A stretch of 64,000 bases of DNA from Coriobacteriaceae bacterium AM100-PB1-1D-6A (GCA_027660625.1 JAQDNC010000004.1:62001-126000), one strand, 5' to 3'. Shown: positions 43,781-54,183, counted from the first letter of the stretch. The notes: generated by a model not told the origin, from the sequence alone. Program-made: numbers and translations.

Positions 43781-44224
43781 GTGATTTCGAAATCGACTCA
43801 CTACGCCAAGCAGGGCGAGGTCCAGCGCAACTGGGTTCTCGTCGACGCCGATGGTGCTGTCCTGGGCCGTCTTGCCACCCAGATCGCAATGATCCTGCGC
43901 GGTAAGAACAAGCCCCAGTTCACGCCCAACAGCGACTGCGGCGACTTCGTTGTCGTCATCAACGCCGATAAGGTCCAGCTTACCGGTAACAAGGCCGACA
44001 CGAAGACCTATTATCGCCACAGCGGCTACAACGGCGGCCTCAAGGCTGAGAGCTTCCGCCAGGCTATGGAGAAGCACCCGGAGAAGGTCATCGAGCGCGC
44101 CGTTCGCGGTATGCTGCCCAAGACCACCCTCGGCCGTGCCCAGATGACCAAACTTAAGGTCTACGCTGGTGCCGAGCATCCGCACGCTGCCCAGAACCCC
44201 ACGAAGATTGAGCTGGAGGCTTAA
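43781..44224 (+). CDS. rplM: 50S ribosomal protein L13
   Basis: This 147-residue large-subunit protein has typical L13 motifs ([33 protein letters not shown] and [12 protein letters not shown]). Translation begins at a GTG at 43781 behind GGAGGAG. It is followed after two bases by rpsI, the conserved L13-S9 operon. Confidence 0.97.
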   Translation: MISKSTHYAKQGEVQRNWVLVDADGAVLGRLATQIAMILRGKNKPQFTPNSDCGDFVVVINADKVQLTGNKADTKTYYRHSGYNGGLKAESFRQAMEKHPEKVIERAVRGMLPKTTLGRAQMTKLKVYAGAEHPHAAQNPTKIELEA

Positions 44225-44226
44225 AG

Positions 44227-44622
<396 letters not shown>

Positions 44623-44652
44623 GGTTTTATCTCCTTACGAGATACAATGTAC

Positions 44653-44697
44653 AAGCGGGGCCTGCCGATTGCTCGGCGGGTCCCGCTTTTCTTTTTC
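44653..44697 (+). terminator. terminator after rpsI
   Basis: AAGCGGGGCCTGCCGA pairs with TCGGCGGGTCCCGCTT and is followed by TTCTTTTTC. Confidence 0.85.
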
Positions 44698-44745
44698 GAC
44701 TAGGGTGGGCGACTGCGTTTTGCCCACTTGGGAAGGAGCGATCCT

Positions 44746-46083
44746 ATGCCCCAGAACATCTTCGGTACCGATGGCGTCCGCGGCGTCGCCAACGCCGACC
44801 TCTCGTGCGACCTCGCGTTTCGCCTTGGTCGTGCGGCGACCAAGTTCCTTGGTCCGGACATTTGCATCGGCCGTGACACGCGTCTTTCGGGCACCATGCT
44901 CGAGAGTGCTCTGACCGCCGGCATTATGGCCGAGGGCGGCCGACCGCACTGCTGCGGCGTTATCCCTACGCCGGCCGTGGCGCTGCTCACCGTCCAAAAC
45001 GAGCTCGACGGCGGCATCGTCATCTCTGCTTCGCACAATCCGCCGGAGTTCAACGGCATCAAGTTCTTTAGCCGCAAGGGCATGAAGCTTCCCGATGCTG
45101 TCGAGGAAGAGATCAGCGCCTGGGTCATGTCCGAGGAGGCCATGGCTGCCGATACGCTGCCGACCGGTGCCGGCGTGGGTCACATCATCAAGATGAAGGA
45201 CGCCCGCAAGGCATATGTCGATCATGCCATCAGCACGCTCGACGGCCTTAAGCTCGACGGCCTGGTTGTTGCCGTCGACTGCGGCCACGGCGCTTCTTGC
45301 CAGACCACGCCCGCCGCACTGCAGCGCCTGGGCGCCACGGTCCATGCCATCAACACCGATTACTGCGGCACCGACATTAACGTCGAGTGCGGCTCCACTC
45401 ATCTTGAGCCCCTGCGCGAGCTCGTGCTGCGCACCCACGCCGACATCGGCCTGGCCCACGATGGCGACGCCGATCGCGTGCTGTTCGTGGACAGCGAGGG
45501 CAACGAAATCGATGGCGACTACATCCTGGCCATCTGCGGCTCCGACTTGGCCGCTCGCGGCAAGCTCGCCAACTCCGAGATCGTCTCGACCGTTATGTGC
45601 AACCTAGGCTTCTCCATCGCCATGAAGGAGCAGGGCTTCGAGATGGTCCAGACCGCCGTGGGCGACCGCTATGTTCTCGAGCGTATGCTCGAGGACGGTG
45701 CCGTCATCGGCGGCGAGCAGTCCGGCCACATCATCTTCCTGGAGCACAACACCACCGGCGACGGCTTGGTGACGGCCCTGCAGCTTCTGGCCGTGCTCAA
45801 GCGCACCGGCCGCACCCTCACCGACCTTGCCGGCATCATGAAGAAGTACCCGCAGGTACTTGTCAACGTACATTCCGACAATAAGGCCGGCCTGGACGAT
45901 TGTCAGCCCATTTGGGACGCCGTCGCTGCCGCCGAGAAGGAGCTCAACGGTCGCGGCCGCATTCTGGTACGTCCGAGTGGCACCGAGCCGCTGGTCCGTG
46001 TGATGGCCGAGGCCGAGACGCACGAGTTGACCCAGCGTGTGGTTGACGACATCGTCGAGGTTGTCAAGCGCGAACTTCCCTAA
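44746..46083 (+). CDS. glmM: phosphoglucosamine mutase
   Basis: This 445-residue enzyme interconverts glucosamine-6-phosphate and glucosamine-1-phosphate for peptidoglycan precursor synthesis. It starts MPQNIFGTDGVRGVAN, has the phosphorylated Ser96 in ISASHNPPEFNG, the metal loop HDGDADRV and the sugar-binding GGEQSGHI, with the phosphate-binding RPSGTEPLVRVM near the end. The start at 44746 follows GAAGGAG. The next genes, a PTS IIA and nagB, also handle amino sugars. Confidence 0.96.
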   Translation: MPQNIFGTDGVRGVANADLSCDLAFRLGRAATKFLGPDICIGRDTRLSGTMLESALTAGIMAEGGRPHCCGVIPTPAVALLTVQNELDGGIVISASHNPPEFNGIKFFSRKGMKLPDAVEEEISAWVMSEEAMAADTLPTGAGVGHIIKMKDARKAYVDHAISTLDGLKLDGLVVAVDCGHGASCQTTPAALQRLGATVHAINTDYCGTDINVECGSTHLEPLRELVLRTHADIGLAHDGDADRVLFVDSEGNEIDGDYILAICGSDLAARGKLANSEIVSTVMCNLGFSIAMKEQGFEMVQTAVGDRYVLERMLEDGAVIGGEQSGHIIFLEHNTTGDGLVTALQLLAVLKRTGRTLTDLAGIMKKYPQVLVNVHSDNKAGLDDCQPIWDAVAAAEKELNGRGRILVRPSGTEPLVRVMAEAETHELTQRVVDDIVEVVKRELP

Positions 46084-46154
46084 TGGTCAAAAACGGGTGC
46101 CAAGTGGTAAACTGTTAAAGTTATTTTGATTGATTGGTATGTCCGAGGGGGAGC

Positions 46155-46652
46155 ATGTTCACTAAAGTCCTGAGGTCTTTTGGTATGCGTGGTCGAGTCC
46201 TTACGCTGGATGCTCCCATCTCGGGCGACGTCATTCCGTTATCCGAGGTCAAAGACCAGACGTTTGCTACCGGCCTTTTGGGCCAGGGCGTGGCGATTCA
46301 GCCTACCGGCACGCGTGTGATTGCGCCGGCAGACGCCAAGGTCGAGGCCATTTTTCCCACGGGTCACGCCGTTGCGCTCAACACGGTCGATGGTCTAGAC
46401 GTGCTCATCCATGTTGGTTTGGACACTGTCCAGCTTGAGGGCAAGCATTTTAGCGTGCATGCACAGGTGGGTGATGTCGTCCATAAGGGCGACGTGCTTA
46501 TCGAGTTCGATCGCGAGGCAATTGCTGCCGAGGGTTACGATGTGACGGTTCCCATCTTGGTGTGCAACTCTGTTGAGTTCTCGAGCATCAAGGGCTCCGT
46601 TGGCGAGCATGTCGAGGAGATGGACCAGCTCATCGTTGCTCGCGAGCGCTAG
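46155..46652 (+). CDS. crr: PTS glucose-type EIIA domain protein
   Basis: This 165-residue stand-alone IIA protein of the glucose/N-acetylglucosamine class has the phosphorylated His in VLIHVGLDTVQL and the second active-site His in FPTGHAVAL. It would pass phosphate from HPr to a IIBC sugar permease encoded elsewhere, and such proteins often also regulate other uptake systems. The start at 46155 follows GGGGGAG. It sits between glmM and nagB, consistent with a role in amino-sugar uptake. Confidence 0.88.
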   Translation: MFTKVLRSFGMRGRVLTLDAPISGDVIPLSEVKDQTFATGLLGQGVAIQPTGTRVIAPADAKVEAIFPTGHAVALNTVDGLDVLIHVGLDTVQLEGKHFSVHAQVGDVVHKGDVLIEFDREAIAAEGYDVTVPILVCNSVEFSSIKGSVGEHVEEMDQLIVARER

Positions 46653-46924
46653 TCGCTCCGCTTGGCCTTTAGCCTACAATTCAATCACGTTTACGGAGGG
46701 CGCCCTTGAAAGAGGGCGCCCTCCGTGGCAAGATGGGGATTGTCCGAAGCTAAACAGCTTTGGGTCACCGTGGACGGGCAGGGGCCTCGACGCGGTTAGA
46801 CACGAGACACATATATTACGCGACCTCGCCCTGGTGGCCGCACACGTTGGTTGCGGCCGACGCGGGCCGCGGGCAAGTGCTTGTAAGGGGAGCCTTGCCT
46901 CTCTTCTACGAGAAAGGATGCGTA
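46653..46924. other. leader region of nagB with a strong hairpin
   Basis: The 272-base gap contains a 14-bp perfect stem (46693-46706 with 46713-46726) with no long T run after it. I looked for a glmS-type ribozyme and saw none. The rest has no recognised feature. Confidence 0.5.
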
Positions 46925-47653
46925 ATGAAGATCATTAAGGCTAAAGACTATGAGGATATGAGCCGCAAGGCCGCCAATATCATCTCGGCCCAGGTTATCC
47001 TCAAGCCCGATTGCGTGCTGGGTCTTGCCACCGGCTCCACCCCGATTGGCGCCTACAAGCAACTCGCCGCTTGGTACGAGAAGGGCGACGTCGACTTCGC
47101 CGAGGTTAGCACCTATAACCTGGACGAGTATCGTGGTCTTTCGCACGACGATCCCCAGAGCTATCACTACTTTATGCGCGAGAACTTCTTCGATCACATC
47201 AATATCGATCTGAACAACACGCACGTGCCCGATGGCTCCAACCCCGATGCCGCTGCTGCCTGCTCCGAGTACGACAAGATCGTCGCTGCCGCCGGTTACC
47301 CGGATCTGCAACTGCTCGGTATTGGTAATAACGGTCATATTGGCTTCAACGAGCCCGATGACCACTTCTCCAAGGGCACGCACTGCGTCGACCTGACCGA
47401 GAGCACCATTCAGGCCAACAGCCGCCTGTTCGACAGCATCGATGATGTGCCCCGTCAGGCTTACACCATGGGAACCCAGACCATCATGTATGCCCGCATG
47501 ATCCTGGTTGTCGCCAACGGCGAGGCCAAGGCTCAGGCTGTGCACGATATGTGCTATGGCCCGGTTACGCCCGAGTGCCCCGCTTCGATTCTGCAGCTCC
47601 ACACCAACTGCGTCGTCGTTGCTGACGAGGCCGCTCTTTCGCTCTGCGAGTAA
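46925..47653 (+). CDS. nagB: glucosamine-6-phosphate deaminase
   Basis: This 242-residue enzyme converts glucosamine-6-phosphate to fructose-6-phosphate and ammonia in amino-sugar use. Family motifs are GLATGSTPIGAYKQL, the catalytic region TYNLDEYRGL and GIGNNGHIGFNEP. The start at 46925 follows GAAAGGATG; the open frame upstream from 46760 has no homology. The gene is close to glmM and a glucose-type IIA, so synthesis and breakdown of amino sugars lie side by side. Confidence 0.95.
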   Translation: MKIIKAKDYEDMSRKAANIISAQVILKPDCVLGLATGSTPIGAYKQLAAWYEKGDVDFAEVSTYNLDEYRGLSHDDPQSYHYFMRENFFDHINIDLNNTHVPDGSNPDAAAACSEYDKIVAAAGYPDLQLLGIGNNGHIGFNEPDDHFSKGTHCVDLTESTIQANSRLFDSIDDVPRQAYTMGTQTIMYARMILVVANGEAKAQAVHDMCYGPVTPECPASILQLHTNCVVVADEAALSLCE

Positions 47654-47681
47654 CGCGACCAAGCGATCTTACATAGCTTTT

Positions 47682-47713
47682 CAAAGGGCCCTCGCTTTGC
47701 GGGGGCCTTTTTA
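47682..47713 (+). terminator. terminator after nagB
   Basis: AAAGGGCCCTCGC pairs with GCGGGGGCCTTT with small bulges and is followed by TTTT. Confidence 0.8.
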
Positions 47714-48102
47714 GTGGACATAGGCCGTGGCGCATGCATGACGGAAACCTTGCCGCATGCTTGACTGGAGGGTTTGAAATTTTGCAATTCATTCTATAGC
47801 AGATTCTATGCACATTTGCCACCATAGAGTCGCAGGCGGTAGCGAGGAGTAGGCGAGTTGCGCAACTCAAATAAAAACAGTCGACTGCGCTACACTGCAA
47901 ATGGGATGGGACATGCTGGCAAGCGCATTGACCTGCGCAAAGACCTATTGGTCGAGGGATAAGTTACCATCGGGCCTCGCTGTACAAAAACTTGCCAAAC
48001 ACGTACCGGCAGACAGCCAAAAACTCTAAGTCACGCTATTCACGGGGTGGCTCATATGGTTCTGCAGCTACGGTGTCCATATGGTCGAGTTGAGGAGCAG
48101 GT
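47714..48102. other. intergenic region, nothing recognised
   Basis: This 389-base stretch is somewhat AT-richer than its neighbours. I see no coding frame, repeat copy or clear promoter apart from the GAGGAG site of the next gene. Confidence 0.4.
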
Positions 48103-51099
48103 ATGGTAAATGATCTGGGCAATACGGACGGCCTCGAGTTGATGCCGACGGGCGGCGACTATATGGTGCGGCGCGATCGCTTGATGAACGAGCTCATCGT
48201 TAAGGGGCGCAAGGCAGGAATCGTTCTGCTTTACGCGCCCGACGGGTTTGGTAAGACGTCGGTATTGCTGCAATACGTGCAGGAGGTTAAATCGGACCCG
48301 ACGCGAGGGCCGGTTCGGATTATCGAGGCAGACCGCGCGATTGGACGCGAGCTCTTTATGCAGCTCGAGGTTGTCGCCGATGAGCTTAAGGACAAACCCC
48401 ATTCGCTCGTTGCGATCGACAACGTGCCCAATCTCGAGCAGCGCGAAACCGAGGACCTCATCGATCGAATCCGCAGTTTGCGTGCTACGGGGACGGGGGT
48501 CTTTATTGCCTGCCGCCCCTCCAACCGATTGCTTATCCACGGGCTGGGCGATTCTGTAAAAGTCAATGCGCAGATGCTCAAGGTGCACGCCTATGAGTAT
48601 TCGTCATGGGCCACGGCGTTCTCTATCAGCACATCGCTCGATTTTTATCGGCTCACGCAAGGTGTGCCAGAGCTGGTATCTGCCTTGCAGACGGGGATGT
48701 ATGGACAGGGCGATGTTGCCGGGTTGCTCGAAAACGAAATCGTCAACGTGTACGGTGCGGCGCTGGCCGATCTCGCATCGCTCGAGAACAACCTGTTGTT
48801 TACCGTTGCCTGCTTGATGGTATTGATGGGCGAGGGCCGCATTGCGGAGCTAGAGGCGTGCGGTGTGAGGCTTTCGATGGTCGACCAGTCTATCTTTGTG
48901 CGCGATTATCCGATTTTTGGCGTGGATCCGTCTGATCGCACCTTTAGGTGTTTGGGCGCTAAGGACAACGCGCGCCTGAGGCTGCGAAAGCTTGTTGCCG
49001 AGATCCGTCCCGAACTAGTATCGCGGGCTGCTCGCATTTTGATAAAGGCGGCCCGATGCGATTTGGCCATGGACCTGGCCGATGCGTTCTTGGACCGCCG
49101 TGTGGTGTTGGAGCTTGCCGGGCAGTATGGGGCCGATCTTGCCCTGACCGGGCATGGAGGGGACATTTGCCGTGCAGCATCGGCGATGATCAATGCGGAA
49201 AAGCAGGAGCAAGAGCCGACAGCCGCCGAGGCACTCGGCGTGTATCTGGCGGCTGTCAGCGTGTGCAATACAAAGCTGGCAAGGTATATGGCGTCCGTTA
49301 TCGAACGTGCGGGTGACCAGGCGGCCCGCGAGGTCGACCCCGCTACCTGGAAAATAGCCCAGGCGCTTACTATCGCCTTTTACGGCGACAATGACCTGGG
49401 GCTTCCCGCCAACCCTGTTGTGCAAGAACAGACATCCTGCGAGGTGCTCGACATGCTGTCCGCGCATATCGAGGTCAAGCGCCACCTAACCGAGCGAGCG
49501 GAAGACGGCAATGTTCTCGCGAAGCTCAAGGCGTGCAAAGCTTATGATTGCGAGCTCGACATCGCGGGGATTCTCATACAGGCCGACCATATGCTGGTGG
49601 AGCTGTTCGACGGCTCGTTTGCTAAACCCGACGAGCGCGATGACAAGATGGCGCAGATACTCGAGGCGCTCGATATCCGCGGGCTTAAGGCGCCATCCAT
49701 TTGGCTGCGTATGGTGCTGGCCGCGCGGCGCCTGCTCGCGGGCTTGCCCGTGATCGACGATGTGGCGTTTGGCGAGCTCGACCGCTTTGCGGTGCGTGTT
49801 CGTGACAATCAAATTCAGCTGTTTGGGTTATTGCTGGAGGGTTGGCAATCGCTGGCGGAGGGGCGGCCGGTCAACGCGAAGTTCCGCGCGGTTCAGGTGC
49901 TCAAGCTCGCCGACGAATCGATTGCGTACATGCGCGAAAACGCGTTGCTGCTGGAGCGCGTGGCGTACCTGCGCAATACATCGCTGGTATCGGTTCGCGA
50001 AGAGGCGGAGCTGCTCGACATTAGCAAGACGCAGGTCGGTGGCTCAGAAGCCTGGATCGTGGCGCTGCACCTGGCCGCTGCGGGCCGCGATAGCGATCTT
50101 GCCGCCTGGATGTCTATGAATCGCTCGGGGATTTTAGACCCATCGTATCGGCTATTTGCGCGTCTTGCGATGCACTGTCTGGGCGAGCCTGCCGTCAGGA
50201 TTCGCAAGAAGCTTCCGGTGCGTGAGCTGTCGCGGTATTCACTACGCGATGATTTTGAGGGCGAAAGCGAGCACCTGTTCCAGGCGGGCGAGGTTGAGGC
50301 TGTCGATACGATCGGCCATATTGAGATGCGCATGTTTGGCACATTTCGCGCCGAGCGCGACGGCTTTCCCATCACGGATAAGATGTGGCGTCGCAAAAAG
50401 GCGGCAACACTTGCCGAGCGGCTCGCGTTGGGCATGGATGCCATGGTCGACCGCGAGACAATCGCCATGGAGTTGTGGCCCCATGCCGAGTTTAGCGCCG
50501 CGCGCAACAATCTGTATTCGACGGTATCGCGCTTGCGCTCGGCTTTGGGTCCAACGCCGGATGGCAAGTCGTGCGTGCTCATCCAAAACGAGTGCATTGG
50601 ACTCAACGGCGACTACGTTAAGACCGATGTTAGGCTCTTTGAACAGCTGAGCCGCGAGATCTTGGGAAATCGCATGGGTGCGAGAGGGCCTCACCTGGTT
50701 GAGCTATGTCTTAAGGTTGAGCAGCTTTACACGGGCCCGCTGTATGTTCCCACCGGTTGCAATCCCACGTTCTTTACGCGCATGCGCCACATTATGCAAT
50801 CCAAGTACATCGACTGCATGATTAGGGGGGCGAATGCCGCTCTCGAGGAGAATGACCTGCAATCGGCAATTTGGCTCGTGGAATCGGGGCTTCGCCAAGA
50901 GACTTCGCGCGAGGACATGGTTCGCTGCGCCATGCGCGTTTACGGCGCGGCGGGACGACGCCGCGATGTTGTCGAGTTATACAGCGGCCACATGCACCAC
51001 CTGCGAGAGCAGGTACAGGGAGTGCCCGAGCCCGAGACAAGGCGTCTGTATGAGCGCTTGGTCGAAGGCAGACTCAAGCGCGTGCTTGTCGAGCGATAA
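48103..51099 (+). CDS. large STAND-ATPase transcription regulator with C-terminal SARP-type DNA-binding and BTAD domains
   Basis: The protein has 998 residues. The N-terminus has a P-loop in LLYAPDGFGKTSVLLQY (near residue 50) and a Walker B-like LVAIDN, as in MalT/AfsR-type STAND ATPases. A long helical middle part (about 290-700) is probably repeat-like. Residues from about 740 (IEMRMFGTFRAERDG...WRRKKAATLAERLALG...MELWPHAEFSAARNNLYSTVSRLRSALG) are an OmpR-type winged helix as in SARP regulators, followed by a bacterial transcriptional activator domain to the C-terminus. In AfsR and most SARPs the DNA-binding domain is N-terminal; here the order is reversed, as in MalT but with a SARP head. 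Its target genes are unknown. GAGGAG precedes the start. Confidence 0.78.
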   Translation: MVNDLGNTDGLELMPTGGDYMVRRDRLMNELIVKGRKAGIVLLYAPDGFGKTSVLLQYVQEVKSDPTRGPVRIIEADRAIGRELFMQLEVVADELKDKPHSLVAIDNVPNLEQRETEDLIDRIRSLRATGTGVFIACRPSNRLLIHGLGDSVKVNAQMLKVHAYEYSSWATAFSISTSLDFYRLTQGVPELVSALQTGMYGQGDVAGLLENEIVNVYGAALADLASLENNLLFTVACLMVLMGEGRIAELEACGVRLSMVDQSIFVRDYPIFGVDPSDRTFRCLGAKDNARLRLRKLVAEIRPELVSRAARILIKAARCDLAMDLADAFLDRRVVLELAGQYGADLALTGHGGDICRAASAMINAEKQEQEPTAAEALGVYLAAVSVCNTKLARYMASVIERAGDQAAREVDPATWKIAQALTIAFYGDNDLGLPANPVVQEQTSCEVLDMLSAHIEVKRHLTERAEDGNVLAKLKACKAYDCELDIAGILIQADHMLVELFDGSFAKPDERDDKMAQILEALDIRGLKAPSIWLRMVLAARRLLAGLPVIDDVAFGELDRFAVRVRDNQIQLFGLLLEGWQSLAEGRPVNAKFRAVQVLKLADESIAYMRENALLLERVAYLRNTSLVSVREEAELLDISKTQVGGSEAWIVALHLAAAGRDSDLAAWMSMNRSGILDPSYRLFARLAMHCLGEPAVRIRKKLPVRELSRYSLRDDFEGESEHLFQAGEVEAVDTIGHIEMRMFGTFRAERDGFPITDKMWRRKKAATLAERLALGMDAMVDRETIAMELWPHAEFSAARNNLYSTVSRLRSALGPTPDGKSCVLIQNECIGLNGDYVKTDVRLFEQLSREILGNRMGARGPHLVELCLKVEQLYTGPLYVPTGCNPTFFTRMRHIMQSKYIDCMIRGANAALEENDLQSAIWLVESGLRQETSREDMVRCAMRVYGAAGRRRDVVELYSGHMHHLREQVQGVPEPETRRLYERLVEGRLKRVLVER

Positions 51100-51100
51100 A

Positions 51101-51131
51101 AAGCGGGCGCCCGAATCACTCGGACGCCCGC
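51101..51131 (-). terminator. terminator between convergent regulator and yhbY
   Basis: GCGGGCGTCCGAGT/ATTCGGGCGCCCGC with a short loop is followed on the minus strand by TTTTTA, so it mainly ends yhbY. Confidence 0.8.
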
Positions 51132-51157
51132 AGGCTTGCTCGGTATGACCAGTCGGT

Positions 51158-51457
51158 TTAGACGAGCTTGATCTTCTCAATGTCCTTGCGCGAGGACTCG
51201 CGATACAGCGAGAACTTGCGTCCGATAACCTGAACGACGTCGGCGTGGCAGCGCTCGGCGAGCTCCTCGGCGGCCTCACGGGCAGAAAGGCTGGAGCCGT
51301 CCAGCACGGAGCACTTAACGAGCTCGTGCTTCTCCAGGTAGGCGACCGTCTGCTCGACGGTACCCTCGTTGACATCGGACTTACCGATGATGATGGCGGG
51401 GTTGAGGTGATGGGCCATGCTGCGAAGCTGCTTGACCTGGGCTCCTGTCAGTGCCAT
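51158..51457 (-). CDS. yhbY: YhbY-family RNA-binding protein (CRM domain)
   Basis: This 99-residue protein has the CRM fold seen in LTGAQVKQLRSMAHHLNPAIIIGKSDVNEGTVEQTVAYLEKHELVKC, including a variant of the conserved GxxG loop (IGKS). YhbY associates with pre-50S ribosomal particles. The start at 51457 gives the standard family length; the longer frame adds a non-homologous extension. Confidence 0.92.
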   Translation of the reverse strand: MALTGAQVKQLRSMAHHLNPAIIIGKSDVNEGTVEQTVAYLEKHELVKCSVLDGSSLSAREAAEELAERCHADVVQVIGRKFSLYRESSRKDIEKIKLV

Positions 51458-51615
51458 GGGTTCTCGCTTTCTATGTATGGGGCGCCCCACAATGGGGCCT
51501 TAATCTACGTGAGCTGTCCCACGATAGCGCAGGAACGGCGTGGTGTGGAGCGCGTTTGCCCAGTTCGCAAAGAATGCGGATGCCGGGCGGGAATACGATG
51601 CAAGATTTAGATGGG

Positions 51616-52503
51616 CTACGGGCGGGGTACGGAGACCGGCTCCCAGGCGATAAACGCCCAACGGACCTTGCGGACGTGGTCGAGCATGTAGCGTCCCTGC
51701 GGTACGCCCTTGGATCCCGGCTCACCGGCATGGGGGTTCTCGATCATGTGGTGGGCGATATAGTCGCGCAGGCGGTCGATCTTGTCCTCGTTGCCATGCT
51801 CGAGCATGCGAGAAAAGTCCGCCACGCCCGCCTCGAGACTATCGAAGGTGTCGCGACGGGGCGATTCAAAATACGTGACCTGCGGCAGCGCACCCATCTG
51901 AATAAGGATGTTAAAGGCATACACAAAACCATTACTGCAGGTAACCGAGGCGCCGATGGCGTTCATCAGGTGCAGGTCATAACGCGGGCTGGAGTTGGCG
52001 ACCATCGTGACAGCACAACGCCGACGAGCCGTTCGATCAAGCTTGGCAAGTGCCCCCTTCAGGTCGTTCGTAGTAACCGAGCGACTCGCAAAGGCAACAT
52101 CAACAGCCTTGGCAACCGGCCCAACCAGATCCCAATCGTCATCCCAAGCAAGCTCAAGCGGTGTAATGCGCTCCTCGAGCCCATAGAACTCAATGCCGGC
52201 ATCAAGCGTGCCCAACATTGCAGGGGAAAAGTCAGCAGCAATTACAGGATGCCCAGCCTGAGCAAGCGGAATAGCAATCGACCCAGCCCCACACCCCATA
52301 TCCAGCACCGACTCGCCAGGCTCAAGCGCCAACAGCTTTATAAAATCCCGCGCATAAGGGGCAGTCTCCAGCGGACGAAAATGCCGAGCCCGCTTATCCC
52401 ACTCAAAAGAATCATCAGTCCGATGTCGAGCGGCCTGCAGACGCATCCATTCGCCATTCCAATCAGCAGAAAGAAGCTCAGAGCGAGCATCCCCATCAAC
52501 CAC
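51616..52503 (-). CDS. SAM-dependent class I methyltransferase
   Basis: This 295-residue enzyme has the SAM-binding motif SVLDMGCGAGSIAIPLAQAG near residue 65, the acidic loop IAADFSPAML, and a C-terminal part rich in aromatic residues. The substrate is unknown. The N-terminal part (WNGEWMRLQAARHRTDDSFEWDKRARHF) resembles methyltransferases found near metal- or cobalamin-related genes in anaerobes, but the link is weak. Translation begins at a GTG at 52503 behind AGGAGG. Confidence 0.8.
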   Translation of the reverse strand: MVDGDARSELLSADWNGEWMRLQAARHRTDDSFEWDKRARHFRPLETAPYARDFIKLLALEPGESVLDMGCGAGSIAIPLAQAGHPVIAADFSPAMLGTLDAGIEFYGLEERITPLELAWDDDWDLVGPVAKAVDVAFASRSVTTNDLKGALAKLDRTARRRCAVTMVANSSPRYDLHLMNAIGASVTCSNGFVYAFNILIQMGALPQVTYFESPRRDTFDSLEAGVADFSRMLEHGNEDKIDRLRDYIAHHMIENPHAGEPGSKGVPQGRYMLDHVRKVRWAFIAWEPVSVPRP

Positions 52504-52667
52504 GGGCCAACCTCCTAGCAACAAAAAGCGACTCCTCCCAAAAGAAGAGCCGCAACCAGCATATATCAGAAAGAACCGATCCAACGCCAAACCGCCGTAC
52601 CAGCCAAGTGGTGCAGGAGCGAAGCAACTGCAACCGGGATAGAACCCAACTGAGGTCCCGTTGTGCG

Positions 52668-52801
52668 GGAGCCCCGGGGAGGGCAAATATATAAGGTCGA
52701 TCGCGAGTTCCGCACGAGCCGGAGAGCACTTAATGTGCTCTCCGTGCGAGTCAGGACTGTCCGAGCAGGCGACCTTATATATTTGCCCTCCCCGGGGCTC
52801 C
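52668..52801. repeat. 134-base nested inverted repeat (cruciform element B)
   Basis: Arms at 52668-52699 and 52770-52801 are 32-base perfect inverted complements. The centre holds a second hairpin whose tip GGAGAGCAC-TTAAT-GTGCTCTCC is terminator-like. The layout matches element A at 32440-32582. It lies between the DUF711 gene and the methyltransferase gene. Confidence 0.9.
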
Positions 52802-52818
52802 TCGCCAATCCCCCTCAG

Positions 52819-54183
52819 CTAGTTCTTGAGCGAGTTCAGCGGCGCCGGGAAGCGTCCGCCACGGTGGGCAAGCACGGTGCCGGCGTTGGGGTTCACCGGC
52901 ATGATGGGCGCACGGCCGAACAGGCCGCCGTACTCGACGCAGTCGCCCACGCCCTTGCCGATGGCGGGAATCACGCGCACGGCCGTGGTCTTATTGTTGA
53001 TGACGCCGATGGCCATCTCGTCGGCGATAATGCCGGCGATGGTCTCGACCGGGGTGTCGCCGGGGATGGCGATCATGTCCAGGCCAACGGAGCACACGCA
53101 GGTCATGGCCTCGAGCTTCTCGAGCGAAAGTGCACCGGCCTCGACGGCGGCGATCATGCCGGCGTCCTCGGACACGGGGATAAAGGCACCCGAGAGACCG
53201 CCCACGCTGGAGCTGGCCATGACGCCGCCCTTCTTGACGGCATCGTTGAGCATGGCGAGCGCGCAGGTCGTGCCGGGACCACCGCAGGTGCCCACGCCGA
53301 TGATCTCGAGGATGCGCGCGACGGAGTCGCCGATGGCGGGCGTGGGAGCCAGCGACAGGTCGACAATGCCCTTCTCGACACCCAGGCGATGGGCGGCCTC
53401 GCGGCTCATGAGCTCGCCGGCACGGGTGATCTTAAAGGCGGTCTGCTTAATCTTCTCGGCGACTTCCATCATCGATGCGGAATCGGGCAGCGTCTCCAGG
53501 GCTGCAGCCATAACGCCGGGACCCGAGACGCCTACGTTGATGACGGCGTCGGCCTCGCCACCGCCGTGGACGGCGCCCGCCATAAACGGGGAGTCCTCGA
53601 CCATGTTGGCAAAGCAGACAAACTTGGAAGCGCCGACGGAATCCTCATCTGCCGTAAGCTTGGCGGCATCGATGATGGTCTGAGCCGCTATGAGCACGGC
53701 ATCCATGTTGATACCGGCGCGCAGGCTGGCGACGTTGACGCTGGAGCAGACGCGGCTGGTGGTAGCGAGCGCCTGGGGGATGGACTGGATGACGCGGCGG
53801 TCGGCATCGCCGATGCCCTTCTGAACGAGCGCGGAGAAGCCGCCCAAGTAGTCGATGCCGAGCGTCTCGGCCGCACGGTCGAGGGCATGCGCGATGGGGG
53901 TGAGGTCCTCATCCTTGCAGCATGCGGCGATCTGCGCCACCGGGGTGACGGAAACGCGCTTGTTGACGATGGGGATACCGTACTCGCGCTCGAGGTTCTC
54001 GGCGGTCTCGACCAGATGCTCAGCTGTGTGCGTCACGTGGTCGTAGATCTTCGTGCACATGCGGTCGAGGTTCTCGTCACCGCAACCCATGAGCGAAATG
54101 CCCATGGTGATGGTCCTGATGTCGAGGTTCTGCTCCTCAACCATGCCGCGGGTTTCCGCGATTTCTGCGGGCGTGATCGCCAT
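52819..54183 (-). CDS. DUF711/UPF0210 (PFL) family protein
   Basis: This 454-residue cytoplasmic protein starts [34 protein letters not shown] and matches the UPF0210 family, whose function is not established; structures resemble glycyl-radical-enzyme-like barrels without the radical loop. In many bacteria it follows an ACT-domain protein of the UPF0237 family. No such gene is adjacent here. The start at 54183 follows GGAGCG. Confidence 0.88.
   Translation of the reverse strand: MAITPAEIAETRGMVEEQNLDIRTITMGISLMGCGDENLDRMCTKIYDHVTHTAEHLVETAENLEREYGIPIVNKRVSVTPVAQIAACCKDEDLTPIAHALDRAAETLGIDYLGGFSALVQKGIGDADRRVIQSIPQALATTSRVCSSVNVASLRAGINMDAVLIAAQTIIDAAKLTADEDSVGASKFVCFANMVEDSPFMAGAVHGGGEADAVINVGVSGPGVMAAALETLPDSASMMEVAEKIKQTAFKITRAGELMSREAAHRLGVEKGIVDLSLAPTPAIGDSVARILEIIGVGTCGGPGTTCALAMLNDAVKKGGVMASSSVGGLSGAFIPVSEDAGMIAAVEAGALSLEKLEAMTCVCSVGLDMIAIPGDTPVETIAGIIADEMAIGVINNKTTAVRVIPAIGKGVGDCVEYGGLFGRAPIMPVNPNAGTVLAHRGGRFPAPLNSLKN

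Noticed and set aside
46653-46924. glmS-type ribozyme or riboswitch ahead of nagB
   Set aside because: The long leader and hairpin invited the idea, but I do not see the ribozyme core, and nagB is not its usual target.
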